Counted from the stretch's first letter, positions 6,866 through 15,084 are shown. The stretch: DNA of 18,730 bases from JBBIKU01 sp037445245 (GCA_037445245.1 JBBIKU010000031.1:1-18730), one strand, 5' to 3'. Made by a program: numbers and translations. Notes: generated from the sequence alone by a model not told the origin.

Positions 6866-7444
6866 TCAGCTATTAGTCGAGAGCCGCAAGCGGCGAACCA
6901 GAAAGATGACCGCGATCAGCAGCAGTGAAAGCCCCACCAAGCCTGGCACGCCCAGGTCGTCCACAAAGCCGGCGCTCGGCAGGGCAGTGGCAGTCGCACC
7001 TCCGGCTGCTGCCTGTGTCAGCAGGGCAGCCACAGTTTGCGTGCGTGCATTCATTTCTGCCGCCAGAATCGCCTCCACTTCGGGCGTATCGGTGGCTTCC
7101 GGTTCGGGCGTTTCGGTAGCAAAGACCACCACGGCTGTGGGTGAAGGCAGCGGGGTGACGCTGGGAGTCATCAAGGCAAATTCGGTTGCTGCCTGCTGGG
7201 TTGCTGCCATAGCGGTGGCAGTGTTCTGGGCATTGATCAAGGCTGCCTGTTCCTGGCGGGCTGCTCGCTGCCCGGGCAGAAACAACACCGCATAAGCGAT
7301 CAGCGCAACCAGCGCCAGCAGAAAAATAACGCCCAATAAGCCCACCGCCACAAGAAAATTGCGGTTGCCAGGCGGGCGAGATGAGGGCGCACTGCCGCTC
7401 TCTTCTTCCAGCTCTTCAAACATGCTATCATCAAAATTGTTCAT
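6866..7444 (-). CDS. Bitopic membrane protein with C-terminal LPSAG sorting-like signal
   Basis: A 192-aa protein with an acidic cytoplasmic start (residues 1-28), a first TM helix (about 30-56), an extracytoplasmic stretch rich in Ala, Gln, Thr and Pro (60-153), LPSAG at 155-159, a second hydrophobic helix (about 167-183), and a basic tail RRLR. The order LPxxG, hydrophobic segment, basic tail is that of a cell-wall sorting signal, with Ala where the canonical LPxTG has Thr. No enzymatic domain is seen. A sortase gene lies about 9 kb away (16594-17499). GGAGGGG stands about 6 nt before ATG 7442-7444, so it is well translated on its own. It lies 57 bp after the stop of the barrel/KOW gene and may be the last gene of that operon or a separate unit. 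Confidence 0.75.
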   Translation of the reverse strand: MNNFDDSMFEELEEESGSAPSSRPPGNRNFLVAVGLLGVIFLLALVALIAYAVLFLPGQRAARQEQAALINAQNTATAMAATQQAATEFALMTPSVTPLPSPTAVVVFATETPEPEATDTPEVEAILAAEMNARTQTVAALLTQAAAGGATATALPSAGFVDDLGVPGLVGLSLLLIAVIFLVRRLRLSTNS

Positions 7445-7501
7445 TAGCGCCCCTCCTACGGGTACGGAAATGCCGATAAAGCCTTCAACACAAAATCCTG
7501 T

Positions 7502-8554
7502 CTATTCTAGCACATCCAGGTTGGGCAAGGGAACGGTCACCATCTGATTGTCCTCCAGGCGCACCTCGGCAGCCGCTGACCGCAACCCGGTCGGCAATAA
7601 TGTTTGTCCGGAAAGGACGTTCACCACCACGCCGATAACGCCGTCGTAAGGAGCGCCAATCATGCGCACGGTCTTGCCTGATTTCAGCGTCACCGCCTCC
7701 GGCGCAGGTTGTCCTGAGGCAGGCAGGGGGATAAACGCTTCAGGACGTTCTCCGTTGAAAGCGTTCCAGGCTACGGCATTGATGCACAAATCATGCTTTT
7801 CATGGGTGCTCAAGATCTTGTAGGCGGCAGAATTCATGGGAATCCTTCCGATTCCATCCAGTAATAAGATCGGGAATTCCTGCTTTTCAGCCAGCGGAAT
7901 CAGATCGGCGCTCATACTGCTCAACACCAGCCCGCGCAGCGGCAATTGCGCCGCCGCCATCAACGCTTCAGCCTGAGCGCAATGACCTGCTACCACCACC
8001 GACCCGCGCATACTGATGTCGAGACGATCGTCGGTCAGAACATCATCCCTGCCTCTTGCCAGCATCAGCAGCAACCCCCCGTTCACCCGCTGGTTGCCCC
8101 ACACACCCTGCAGCAAGGCACCATCCGCCTCAATCATTGCGCCGCGGTTGGTGATCACCTCGACAACCTCACCGTTAAACCCTGCCAGCAACTGCTGCGG
8201 CGCTCCTTTCAGCTCGATCATCACCTGCCCACCGCTGATATGAACGATCTCACCCGATGCCGGCGCTCGTACCACCCGGCGGAAGATACCCCCTCTCTGC
8301 GCCAGAACATCGCCCTCTTCAACTTTATCACCGCTGCGGCGGTCAATCAATTTGGAAACATCCACATTGCGCGGCAGCCTGAGCGCCTGACGCACATCCA
8401 CCAGGATATGCTGGTTTCTCAATTCAGCTTCGGCAATCACGTCTGAAGCGGCGACCTTCTGCCCTTTTTTCACCAGGACGCGCCCGTTCACCGGCAACAA
8501 CCGCTCCCGGCGAATGTGTGTCAGGGGTAGAAAATGGGTAACCGCTACTTGCAT
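7502..8554 (-). CDS. Barrel-sandwich (lipoyl/RnfC-like) protein with C-terminal KOW-like domain, MutL-associated
   Basis: A 350-aa protein with no TM or signal sequence. The N-terminal part has two segments typical of barrel-sandwich-hybrid folds: LPVNGRVLVKKGQKV (20-34) and GDKVEEGDVLA followed by RAPASGEIV (76-104). The middle (about 185-260) looks alpha/beta with GLVLSSMSADLIPLAE and FPILLLDGIG. The end (about 298-350) has a KOW-like pattern: PYDGVIGVVVNVL, TGLRSAAAEV and VPLPNLDVL. I do not know a function. Starts: TTG at 8579-8581 directly abuts the upstream gene, but ATG 8552-8554 has an AGGTG ribosome site 7-8 nt before it, so I use the latter. It lies 27 bp after the MutL-like gene, suggesting the two products act together. 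Confidence 0.7.
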   Translation of the reverse strand: MQVAVTHFLPLTHIRRERLLPVNGRVLVKKGQKVAASDVIAEAELRNQHILVDVRQALRLPRNVDVSKLIDRRSGDKVEEGDVLAQRGGIFRRVVRAPASGEIVHISGGQVMIELKGAPQQLLAGFNGEVVEVITNRGAMIEADGALLQGVWGNQRVNGGLLLMLARGRDDVLTDDRLDISMRGSVVVAGHCAQAEALMAAAQLPLRGLVLSSMSADLIPLAEKQEFPILLLDGIGRIPMNSAAYKILSTHEKHDLCINAVAWNAFNGERPEAFIPLPASGQPAPEAVTLKSGKTVRMIGAPYDGVIGVVVNVLSGQTLLPTGLRSAAAEVRLEDNQMVTVPLPNLDVLE

Positions 8555-8581
8555 GTTTTTCACCTGCTTGTCGGGGTGCAA

Positions 8582-10321
8582 CTATCGTACCAGTTCTCCA
8601 CTCAACGATTTTTTCCACTTCAACAGCAATTCATGACGTTTTGAAGCATCTTTAGGCAGCACAAGCGGTCTGCCGCGGGCGTCGATAACCGCCCCACAGG
8701 CGCCGCCAACAATCTTGAAAATGCCTGCCCCGCCTTTGCTGCGCGGATCAATTTCTATCCGATGCGAGCCACGAAGGTGAATACGGGCAACCTGGCGCGG
8801 CTGTAGCGGCAGCGCGATCAGCATTCCCTTTTTGATATCCAATCGAACTTCGCCGCCGGATTCATATTCCAGGCGAACCTCCATAATTTTGGCGCCCGCT
8901 CGGGCAGAACTAAGCGGACAGATCACCGTTCCCAAGTTGATGAAAGCTGCCGTTTCAAGCACCTGCACCGGCAACACCGAATTGATGCGGGCAATCGCGC
9001 CCAGGCTGGCTGCCAGCGCATTTTGATCCATAATGAAAGTAGTGATCCCGACCGGTTGCAAACCATCCAACAGCATCAACAGCGACTGCCAAGGCTGCGG
9101 GGCATTGCACAGGAACGTTCCGCTTGCCACAATGGGCTCAAAGGTCATTCCCTCTAAAACCCAGTTCTTCTGACTGTGCCGGATTGCCAAATACAACATC
9201 TGGCGGGCAGCAGCCTGTTCGATTGCCAGCGTTTCTTCCGTCAACGGCAACGCCGCTGGATAAAGGCTGCGCTGCCACAGGTAATCGTGCACCACCGTTT
9301 CCGGGAGGTGCATCGGCAACCAGCGCGTGATCTCCTTGAGCGGGCAGGTTTTCAGCAGTTCCGCCAGTCCTTTGCCCATTCCGTAGGGCAGCACGTCCAG
9401 CGCCAATTCGCCCGAAACCGAGGCTGCGATGGTGGTGGCGCTGGCGCCCAGATCGACACCCAGCACCCCCTTGACCGGATCGTATACCCGGCTAAGAAAA
9501 CGCACCATCCTGCCAAAGGCGTGCGCAGTGGCAATCGGGAAGGTGCTGCAGATGCTTGCCAGTTGTTGCAAACCGTCAATCTGATCGAAATGAATGGTGG
9601 TCGCTGCTCGTGACAGGATGTCCCGCGCCGGAGCGATGTCTTCTAGGTCAATGCCGGGACGGACGTTGGGGGCAACATAGGTGGTCGTCCATTTCTCCAT
9701 CACCTCTTTGATCTTCTTCGACAACGCCTGGTTGCCGGCGTAGAACAGTTGCGGACGCTGGTGCTTGGGCAGCACACGGCAGGCGAGGATCACCAGTTCA
9801 GCCAGCTTGATGACCGACCGGCTGGCGCCCTGATCGGTGCCGCCCACCAGGATGATCAGATCGGGGCGGGCGCGCAGGATGGCATCCACCTGCATTTCGG
9901 GTTTACGCCGATCGGTTAGCCCAATGGCATCGACCACCCTCCCGTAGCAGGAGGTCGCCAGCCGGCGCGCGCTTTCGAGTGAGACATCCGGCAGCAAGCC
10001 GGCAACCACCATCTTGAGTTTCGTTCCCACTGAATAAGTGAGCACCACCCGGTCAACGCCGTTGCCATCCGGCTGGGTTGGGATTGCCAGGTTGGCTTCC
10101 CCGTCCAGAAAGACTCTGCCGGTGATTTGTTGTAAGCGTTCCAGCGCCTGATAGACACCTTCGCCGACGTCATAAAAAGGATGACCAGCCGTGCTGGGCA
10201 CCACGCCGCCGGCGACAAAATGGTAGTTCGCCTCCACCACATCGAAAAAAGACGCCCGGGTGAAGATCGACCCCACATCGATTGCCAGAACGGATTCAGC
10301 ATCAACAACAGAAGTGGTCAT
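8582..10321 (-). CDS. MutL-like (glutamate mutase L family) ASKHA ATPase
   Basis: A 579-aa protein of the MutL family named for genes found beside glutamate mutase. It has two actin/Hsp70-type nucleotide-binding motifs: VLAIDVGSIFTRASFFD (11-27, phosphate-1 loop) and GVLGVDLGASATTIA (285-299). ILVGGTDQGASRSV (157-170) and AGNQAL (195-200) match family-conserved regions. The C-terminal third (about 470-579) is beta-rich. Family members are proposed partners or reactivators of B12-dependent mutases, but no mutase, B12 or methylaspartase gene is in this window. It sits instead among membrane-protein genes. The start is ATG 10319-10321; the frame stays open upstream only through the preceding gene. 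There is no clear SD, and the preceding stop is 11 bp away, so coupled translation is likely. Confidence 0.85.
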   Translation of the reverse strand: MTTSVVDAESVLAIDVGSIFTRASFFDVVEANYHFVAGGVVPSTAGHPFYDVGEGVYQALERLQQITGRVFLDGEANLAIPTQPDGNGVDRVVLTYSVGTKLKMVVAGLLPDVSLESARRLATSCYGRVVDAIGLTDRRKPEMQVDAILRARPDLIILVGGTDQGASRSVIKLAELVILACRVLPKHQRPQLFYAGNQALSKKIKEVMEKWTTTYVAPNVRPGIDLEDIAPARDILSRAATTIHFDQIDGLQQLASICSTFPIATAHAFGRMVRFLSRVYDPVKGVLGVDLGASATTIAASVSGELALDVLPYGMGKGLAELLKTCPLKEITRWLPMHLPETVVHDYLWQRSLYPAALPLTEETLAIEQAAARQMLYLAIRHSQKNWVLEGMTFEPIVASGTFLCNAPQPWQSLLMLLDGLQPVGITTFIMDQNALAASLGAIARINSVLPVQVLETAAFINLGTVICPLSSARAGAKIMEVRLEYESGGEVRLDIKKGMLIALPLQPRQVARIHLRGSHRIEIDPRSKGGAGIFKIVGGACGAVIDARGRPLVLPKDASKRHELLLKWKKSLSGELVR

Positions 10322-10332
10322 AAGAATAAGGA

Positions 10333-11022
10333 TCAGAAAAAGGTAGTCAACATGCGAATGGTGGCGGCAAAATACTCCAGCCGGTCGATCAGGGCGGTCA
10401 GCGCAGCCGCATAGACGCCAGTAAACAGGGCACCGAGGGTGATAGCAATAAACACCTGCCCGATAGCAGCAAGCCACTCCACCAGCCTGTGTCGTCGGGT
10501 TTGCCGGTTAGGTTGAAGGGCGGCGCCGAAGTGAAAATAAACCAGGGTGGCAACTGTCCCAACCACAACGATACTCCCTTCAATAAGTTGGGCAACAGGC
10601 TTGGACGCCATTGCTGCGCCCGTCTGAAAATCGAAAACGTCCAGCGTGGCTTGCACCTGAGGGAGAATAGTACCCAGCACTGCCCCACCGATGACCACTG
10701 CGGCACCGACACCCACCAGATACGCCATCGGCACATTCCCAAGGCTGGAAAAACGGCGGGAAATTTTGGTGAGCAGCAACGCCCCCAGCAACAACGGCAC
10801 CAGCGTGATGCTCCTCTCTTGAAATTCACCCCCCAGCAAGGGGTAAACCAGGCGCGGCAGCAACACCTGATAAAGGATCACCACCGCAACGTAACCCGAA
10901 GTCACCCCCACGAACAGATAAGAAGCCAGACGAAAAAGGGGGTTATCACCAAAGAGATAGCTAAAGATCAGCAACGAGAGAATGAAGCCAGCCAGTGTCC
11001 AAAATAAATCGGTAGCTGGCAT
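10333..11022 (-). CDS. Polytopic membrane protein of unknown function (229 aa)
   Basis: About six hydrophobic helices can be read: residues 7-24, 32-56, 71-85, 98-120, 143-168 and 183-213. The loop between the last two is basic (NRQTRRHR), which would place it in the cytoplasm. There is no signature I recognise; R-S-I-T-L-V-P-L-L-L-G and L-G-N-V-P-M-A-Y-L-V-G-V-G-A-A look like conserved positions. ATG 11020-11022 lies 6 bp after the stop of the zinc-ribbon gene and its own stop is 11 bp before the MutL-like start. The spacing argues for one transcript and a shared complex, perhaps as the membrane base for the ATPase. That role is inference only. Confidence 0.8.
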   Translation of the reverse strand: MPATDLFWTLAGFILSLLIFSYLFGDNPLFRLASYLFVGVTSGYVAVVILYQVLLPRLVYPLLGGEFQERSITLVPLLLGALLLTKISRRFSSLGNVPMAYLVGVGAAVVIGGAVLGTILPQVQATLDVFDFQTGAAMASKPVAQLIEGSIVVVGTVATLVYFHFGAALQPNRQTRRHRLVEWLAAIGQVFIAITLGALFTGVYAAALTALIDRLEYFAATIRMLTTFF

Positions 11023-11028
11023 GAATAT

Positions 11029-13443
11029 CTATCCCGAACTGCTTTTTCGAGCTGCGAACAACAGCGACACGCTGTGAATGATGATGCCCACCAAAATGAG
11101 TAAAACCGCCAGTAACATCCCTGAGCGGTAGGCGTTCAGGAAGCCGGTTTCGAGCGGCGTCTGGGAGATTTCCTGGTAGACCATTCCACTGGTGACGCCG
11201 GCGATCATTCCACTGACCTGACCGCTGGCGAGGTAAGGTACCAGCAGCGGCGCCGCCTGAGCGCTGGCAACCACCAGCAGCGGTGTTTCACCCAGCGCCG
11301 GCTGCACCTGCTCGAGCCACGCCCTGCCGGACTCGAGGCTGTCTGCAACCACCACCACTGCCGAGAAATCCCGCAGATCGCCCACCCCGGCAAGCGCCGG
11401 GTGCGTCCACGCCTGTGTGCCATCCAGCGCCGACGTCAAACCGTAGCGGCTCGCCTGCTGCGGTCTGAGCGAGAACTCTTGCAGCGAGGCAATCCCGCCC
11501 GGCAGGTAACCCAGGTTCACTATCATCTCGCCGGCAGCATAACCAGGATTGACGGTCCCGCCCTCTCTAGCCAATCGAGCGGCAGCTTCAACAATGAGCT
11601 GTTCCGCCAGAATCGGTCCGGCGGGCACGGTCGAAACCAGCGTCAGACGGGTGTTCTTGGCCATCAAGCGGTTCAACATCCCTGTGGCGATGCGCTGCAT
11701 CTCAGCCGAATAACCGGGCTGATACTCGAAAGCCAGTAACACCGGTGCGCCGTCGGGGATCGCTTCGATCTGATTGTTAAAATTGAAAAGCTCCAGCGGA
11801 GCGTACAATCCGGTCGTGCCGACGGTGAGGGATGCGCTAAAGATCAGCACCGCAATCAGGATCACCCCGACCATCAAGCGCAACAGACGTTGCGGGTCTT
11901 TGATCAATTCCAAGCGAGCCTGGCGCGGCTGGGTTTCGTCTGCCAACATCTTTTCCAACAGATCGGCGTGGGCGCGCTGCTTCTCCGTCAGCCTGAGCCT
12001 GGCTGAGTATCCCGGCGGTTTGCTGTAGCCCACCGCCTGAGTGAGCGGCGCCAAGATGCCAGGCAGTCCCGCCAGCGGTCCGTCGCTGGCAACCGTTTCC
12101 TCGCCGCCTTCGGTTTCCGCCTCCGGCGCCACCGCCTCGAGCGGGCGTATGGCTTCGAGCCAGCCGGGGAGTTCGCTCGGTTGCAGTTCGGCTTCACCCG
12201 TCGAAGACGGTTGCTCGTGCCCACGTAGTGGGTACTCGCTGGTTTCTGCTAACGCCACATCAGAGAGCCAGTCCGGCAGGTCATCACCGCTGAAAGGATA
12301 TCCGATTTTTTCTCCAGCGGGAGTTGGCTCTTGTTCTGCTTCCGACGAGAACGGCGCTGCGCCGGAGGTATTTTTTTCCAAAATGGGTTCCGACGCCAAT
12401 TCATCCAACCACTCAAAAAGACTCCCCTCGGTGAAAGGAGAAGCAGAGACAAACGCTTCGCCCTCTATCGGCTCTTCCACAAAAGGGGGTGGGGCTTTGT
12501 CCGCCTCTGGCTCGGATGCCAATTCTTCGATGGGGATTGTGAACGCTGCCGGCGCGCCGATACGCTCCTCACGCTCTGTTTCTCCTGGCAAGAAGGCAGA
12601 CATTTCAGCCGTTTCAACCTCTTCGTCCGTTGCGGTTTCTTCTCGCGTTTCCTCTTCCGCAACCGAAAAGGCGCCAACCCAGGCGGGCACCTCCCCCTCT
12701 TCCCTCGCCGTGACGGTTTCTTCCGCTTCCCTGTCGCCGGCTTCTGCGGTGTGCACCCAATCCGGCAGCTCCTCCTGCTCGCCAGGGGGCTGCCATCCAG
12801 GCGGGGCTTGCGCACTCTCTCCTTCGAGTGCTTTGAGCCAGAAAGGCAGATCTGCCTCTTCACCCAACCCAGCCGCTTCGTCTGACGGTTGCTCTTCCTC
12901 GCCGCCGTTCAGCCAATCTGGGATATCGTCGCCTTGTGCGGGCGGTGCCTCCGCCGCTTTTAGAGAAGAGTCATCTTCGCCCCCAGCAACTGTTTTACTT
13001 CCCTCATCCGTTGAACCCTCCGGCAGATCGAGCCAGGCGTCGCTTCTCTCCTCCCGCCGCGCCGATTCTGACCCGGATTGAATCTCCTTTAACCAGTCGG
13101 GGTTTTCATCACCCGTCAGACTCAAATCATCCCGAGTCGAAAAACTGTCCTTGGGGTTGGCTTCTTCTTCCATCCGGGCGCGCTGGCGGATGCGCGCCAA
13201 CCAGTCAGGCACTTCCTTTTCGAAAGCGTCGTTCTCCCACCTGCCCTCGCCTGCTGGTGATTCGGATTGGGATTCGATGCCGTCCCGCAAGCCGCTCAGC
13301 CAGTCGACTTCGTTTGACTCGCCGCCGTTCGAATCGCTGCCCTGAGCGCCGAGAATTGGTTTGAGCTGCGCCTGGCAAACGCGGCAAAGCTGGGCATCTT
13401 CGAGGTTGGGATTGCCACACATCGGGCAGCGAAGTTCACTCAT
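11029..13443 (-). CDS. Zinc-ribbon protein with acidic tandem W-motif region and two TM helices (804 aa)
   Basis: Domains in order: a zinc ribbon at the N-terminus (C6-x2-C9 and C20-x2-C23); an acidic, probably disordered region (about 35-450) carrying eleven short motifs of the type [hydrophobic]-P-D-W-[LV], with Trp at 48, 81, 117, 137, 177, 202, 229, 255, 345, 392 and 428; a juxtamembrane segment with a helical E-K-Q-R-A-H-A-D-L-L-E-K-M-L stretch (487-500); TM1 (about 522-545); an alpha/beta extracytoplasmic domain (about 560-770) including NLGYLPGGIASLQEF; and TM2 (about 775-797). The N-terminal region should face the cytoplasm. It looks like a scaffold whose W-motifs recruit partners. 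ATG 13441-13443 is preceded by GGATAGAG and lies 2 bp after the upstream stop. The function is unknown. Confidence 0.85.
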   Translation of the reverse strand: MSELRCPMCGNPNLEDAQLCRVCQAQLKPILGAQGSDSNGGESNEVDWLSGLRDGIESQSESPAGEGRWENDAFEKEVPDWLARIRQRARMEEEANPKDSFSTRDDLSLTGDENPDWLKEIQSGSESARREERSDAWLDLPEGSTDEGSKTVAGGEDDSSLKAAEAPPAQGDDIPDWLNGGEEEQPSDEAAGLGEEADLPFWLKALEGESAQAPPGWQPPGEQEELPDWVHTAEAGDREAEETVTAREEGEVPAWVGAFSVAEEETREETATDEEVETAEMSAFLPGETEREERIGAPAAFTIPIEELASEPEADKAPPPFVEEPIEGEAFVSASPFTEGSLFEWLDELASEPILEKNTSGAAPFSSEAEQEPTPAGEKIGYPFSGDDLPDWLSDVALAETSEYPLRGHEQPSSTGEAELQPSELPGWLEAIRPLEAVAPEAETEGGEETVASDGPLAGLPGILAPLTQAVGYSKPPGYSARLRLTEKQRAHADLLEKMLADETQPRQARLELIKDPQRLLRLMVGVILIAVLIFSASLTVGTTGLYAPLELFNFNNQIEAIPDGAPVLLAFEYQPGYSAEMQRIATGMLNRLMAKNTRLTLVSTVPAGPILAEQLIVEAAARLAREGGTVNPGYAAGEMIVNLGYLPGGIASLQEFSLRPQQASRYGLTSALDGTQAWTHPALAGVGDLRDFSAVVVVADSLESGRAWLEQVQPALGETPLLVVASAQAAPLLVPYLASGQVSGMIAGVTSGMVYQEISQTPLETGFLNAYRSGMLLAVLLILVGIIIHSVSLLFAARKSSSG

Positions 13444-13445
13444 CT

Positions 13446-14063
13446 CTATCCACTATAAGGGCGATCAAAACCCATCAAGATGCGTAGTCCGGCGGTCAGG
13501 CTGCCCAGCCCGATCCCGATCAGAATGCCACGGGAGCCGGCGAGCGGCAAGCGGGTCAACAATCCGTACAGATCAGATAGTCCTGCTATCTGGTAAAGCG
13601 CAGAAAGATAACCGCTGCCAATGATCAGAAAAACAAGGGCGCTAATCAGAAAAACCAGCGAAAGGGTGGTTTTGCGCCGTTGCAACAATCGCAAGCAGGC
13701 GTACGCCAGGCTGATCGCCAGCAGCGCCAGCATGCTCATCTCCACCGGCGCCTGGATGAAAGTAACCACTTTCTGAAACTGCGCGCCCGCCGGCGTCAAA
13801 ATCAAGCCGGCGACAAAGGTCACCAGAAAAGCCAGGATCAAAAGCGGGCTGTACACATCGCTCTCTGTCGGAGCGCTCATCTTGCGCCAGTGCACGCCAA
13901 CCAGATTGAAGATGCCAACCAGGGCTGCCACGCCAGTCAGGATGACCCCCCATCCGATCAGGAGCGCCTGAACGTCCTTGAGTAACTGAAGGGGGAAAAA
14001 GTAACCCGCCAGCACGATCGATCCAACCGCAATCGCAATTGCAGCAGCCAGTGGCGCTCTCAT
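13446..14063 (-). CDS. Six-TM membrane protein of unknown function (205 aa)
   Basis: Hydrophobic helices are readable at about residues 5-24, 30-56, 70-92, 106-125, 132-150 and 178-197, with short loops (HWRKMSAPTESD after the second; QRRKTT after the fourth). The basic loops suggest that ends and even-numbered loops face the cytoplasm. I recognise no family motif. The ATG (14061-14063) overlaps the stop of the DUF6754-like gene by 4 bp (ATGA) and its stop is 2 bp before the zinc-ribbon gene start. It is therefore almost certainly co-translated with both, and probably part of the same membrane assembly. Confidence 0.8.
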   Translation of the reverse strand: MRAPLAAAIAIAVGSIVLAGYFFPLQLLKDVQALLIGWGVILTGVAALVGIFNLVGVHWRKMSAPTESDVYSPLLILAFLVTFVAGLILTPAGAQFQKVVTFIQAPVEMSMLALLAISLAYACLRLLQRRKTTLSLVFLISALVFLIIGSGYLSALYQIAGLSDLYGLLTRLPLAGSRGILIGIGLGSLTAGLRILMGFDRPYSG

Positions 14064-14821
14064 AGAAGGGGCGCCCCCAACAAACCAGAAATCAGGTTCA
14101 ATAGTACCCCCACCACCAGCACCCCCACCACCAACCAGCGGATGACGTCCTGTGCCCGCAAGCTGTCCTGATAGATGGCGCCGGCTTGGAGATACGCCGG
14201 TATAGCAAACAACTCCTCACCGATGAGCGGCTGCTCGGCGCTAGCATACAACACCGCCTGCGCTTCAAGCGAGTCGCTGGCAGCGAGTGTGAAGGATTTC
14301 TCGTTGTCAGCCGCTTCGCATAACAACGCCACCTCGCCACCGAAATTACCCACCAACAAGTTCGCCGCGACATTCTCGTCGCGGATGATTGGAATGGCTC
14401 CGGCAATGTAAGCGAAAGGCGTTGCCCCCGCCAGCCGCCCACGGTCGGGATCGTATTGTTCCATGACATTTGCGGCGCGGTAGGCTGCCCGCAAAGTATC
14501 CTGGCTGAGCACTGCCAGCGCCCCCTCCCCGCTGGTGGCAAGCGGGGGGCGGTCACTGATGATGCTGATCTGCGCCACCCGGGAGAGCGCGCTCAGCCCG
14601 CTCAACGCCGTTGCAAATGAAGTGTCCAGGATGGAGGCTTTGCCGATCGTCACGTGCAGGCGTTTGCCCTCCTCCACCGCCAGACCGATTGCCTTGCCCA
14701 GCCGGGTGAAGGCCGGAATGACCCGCAACCCGACCCGCGCTCGCCGGCTGCGGGTGAGAGTAAAAAAGAGCATCAACCCTGTGCACAGCGCCACCAACCC
14801 AAAACCAATCGAGAGCATCAT
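14060..14821 (-). CDS. DUF6754-like membrane-anchored protein (253 aa)
   Basis: An N-terminal TM helix (about 4-21), then a basic R-S-R-R-A-R-V-G-L-R-V-I-P-A-F stretch, a soluble alpha/beta domain (about 35-215) and a second TM (about 226-245). EEGKRLHVTIG (50-60) and the alternating Ala-rich helices recall the Chloroflexota family DUF6754; that label is from memory and moderate in certainty. No enzyme motif is seen. Start: ATG at 14819-14821 forms an ATGA overlap with the preceding 86-aa gene, and a second ATG follows immediately. The frame is open for 80 codons further upstream, but that stretch is Arg/Pro-rich and is the shadow of the preceding gene. The stop overlaps the next ATG in the same way. 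Confidence 0.78.
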   Translation of the reverse strand: MMLSIGFGLVALCTGLMLFFTLTRSRRARVGLRVIPAFTRLGKAIGLAVEEGKRLHVTIGKASILDTSFATALSGLSALSRVAQISIISDRPPLATSGEGALAVLSQDTLRAAYRAANVMEQYDPDRGRLAGATPFAYIAGAIPIIRDENVAANLLVGNFGGEVALLCEAADNEKSFTLAASDSLEAQAVLYASAEQPLIGEELFAIPAYLQAGAIYQDSLRAQDVIRWLVVGVLVVGVLLNLISGLLGAPLL

Positions 14822-15078
14822 CGCCAATCTTTCGCCGTGTCTTCCCGAAGGAGGACGATGAACGAGCGGGTTTCTTCCTGATCTTCGAGCATGCGTGCCA
14901 TGGCTTCGATCTGCTCGAACGGGAAAGCCAGTTCCAGCAATGGCTGCCCGATGCGGGTGAATTGTGCGAACAGGATCAACAAGGGTCCGAGCGCCTCCAT
15001 CAGAAGAGCGCAGGGCTCGTTCAACCCCCTCTGGTGCAAGAATTGCGCCCATCCAGTCCAATAATACCGCGCCTGCAT
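14818..15078 (-). CDS. Small conserved-looking protein, first gene of the MutL/zinc-ribbon cluster (86 aa)
   Basis: A short soluble or peripheral protein, mostly helical: R-Y-Y-W-T-G-W-A-Q-F-L-H near the start, a hydrophobic A-L-L-M-E-A-L-G-P-L-L-I-L-F-A segment (about 21-40) and an acidic end with EDQEETRSF. I recognise no family. The middle helix could be membrane-associated but is short for a TM span. ATG 15076-15078 is chosen over upstream starts because TATACT ends 6 nt before it and because upstream codons lack coding character. The stop makes an ATGA overlap with the DUF6754-like gene, so it is the likely leader gene of the cluster. Confidence 0.65.
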   Translation of the reverse strand: MQARYYWTGWAQFLHQRGLNEPCALLMEALGPLLILFAQFTRIGQPLLELAFPFEQIEAMARMLEDQEETRSFIVLLREDTAKDWR

Positions 15079-15084
15079 GGAATC

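Noticed and set aside
10322..10477. A 52-codon upstream extension of the MutL-like protein.
   Set aside because: It is Cys/Arg-rich, overlaps the end of the upstream membrane-protein gene, and precedes the normal family start.
12041..13081. A 346-codon open frame on the plus strand, rich in Ser, Gly and Pro, opposite the zinc-ribbon protein.
   Set aside because: It mirrors the acidic Glu/Asp/Ser-rich repeat region on the other strand. It has low complexity, no ribosome site and no domain, while the minus-strand protein has a zinc ribbon, TM helices and tight operon spacing.
14822..15061. An 80-codon upstream extension of the DUF6754-like protein.
   Set aside because: It is an Arg/Pro/His-rich shadow of the 86-aa gene. 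The ATGA overlap at 14818-14821 and the TM helix right after the double ATG favour the shorter start.
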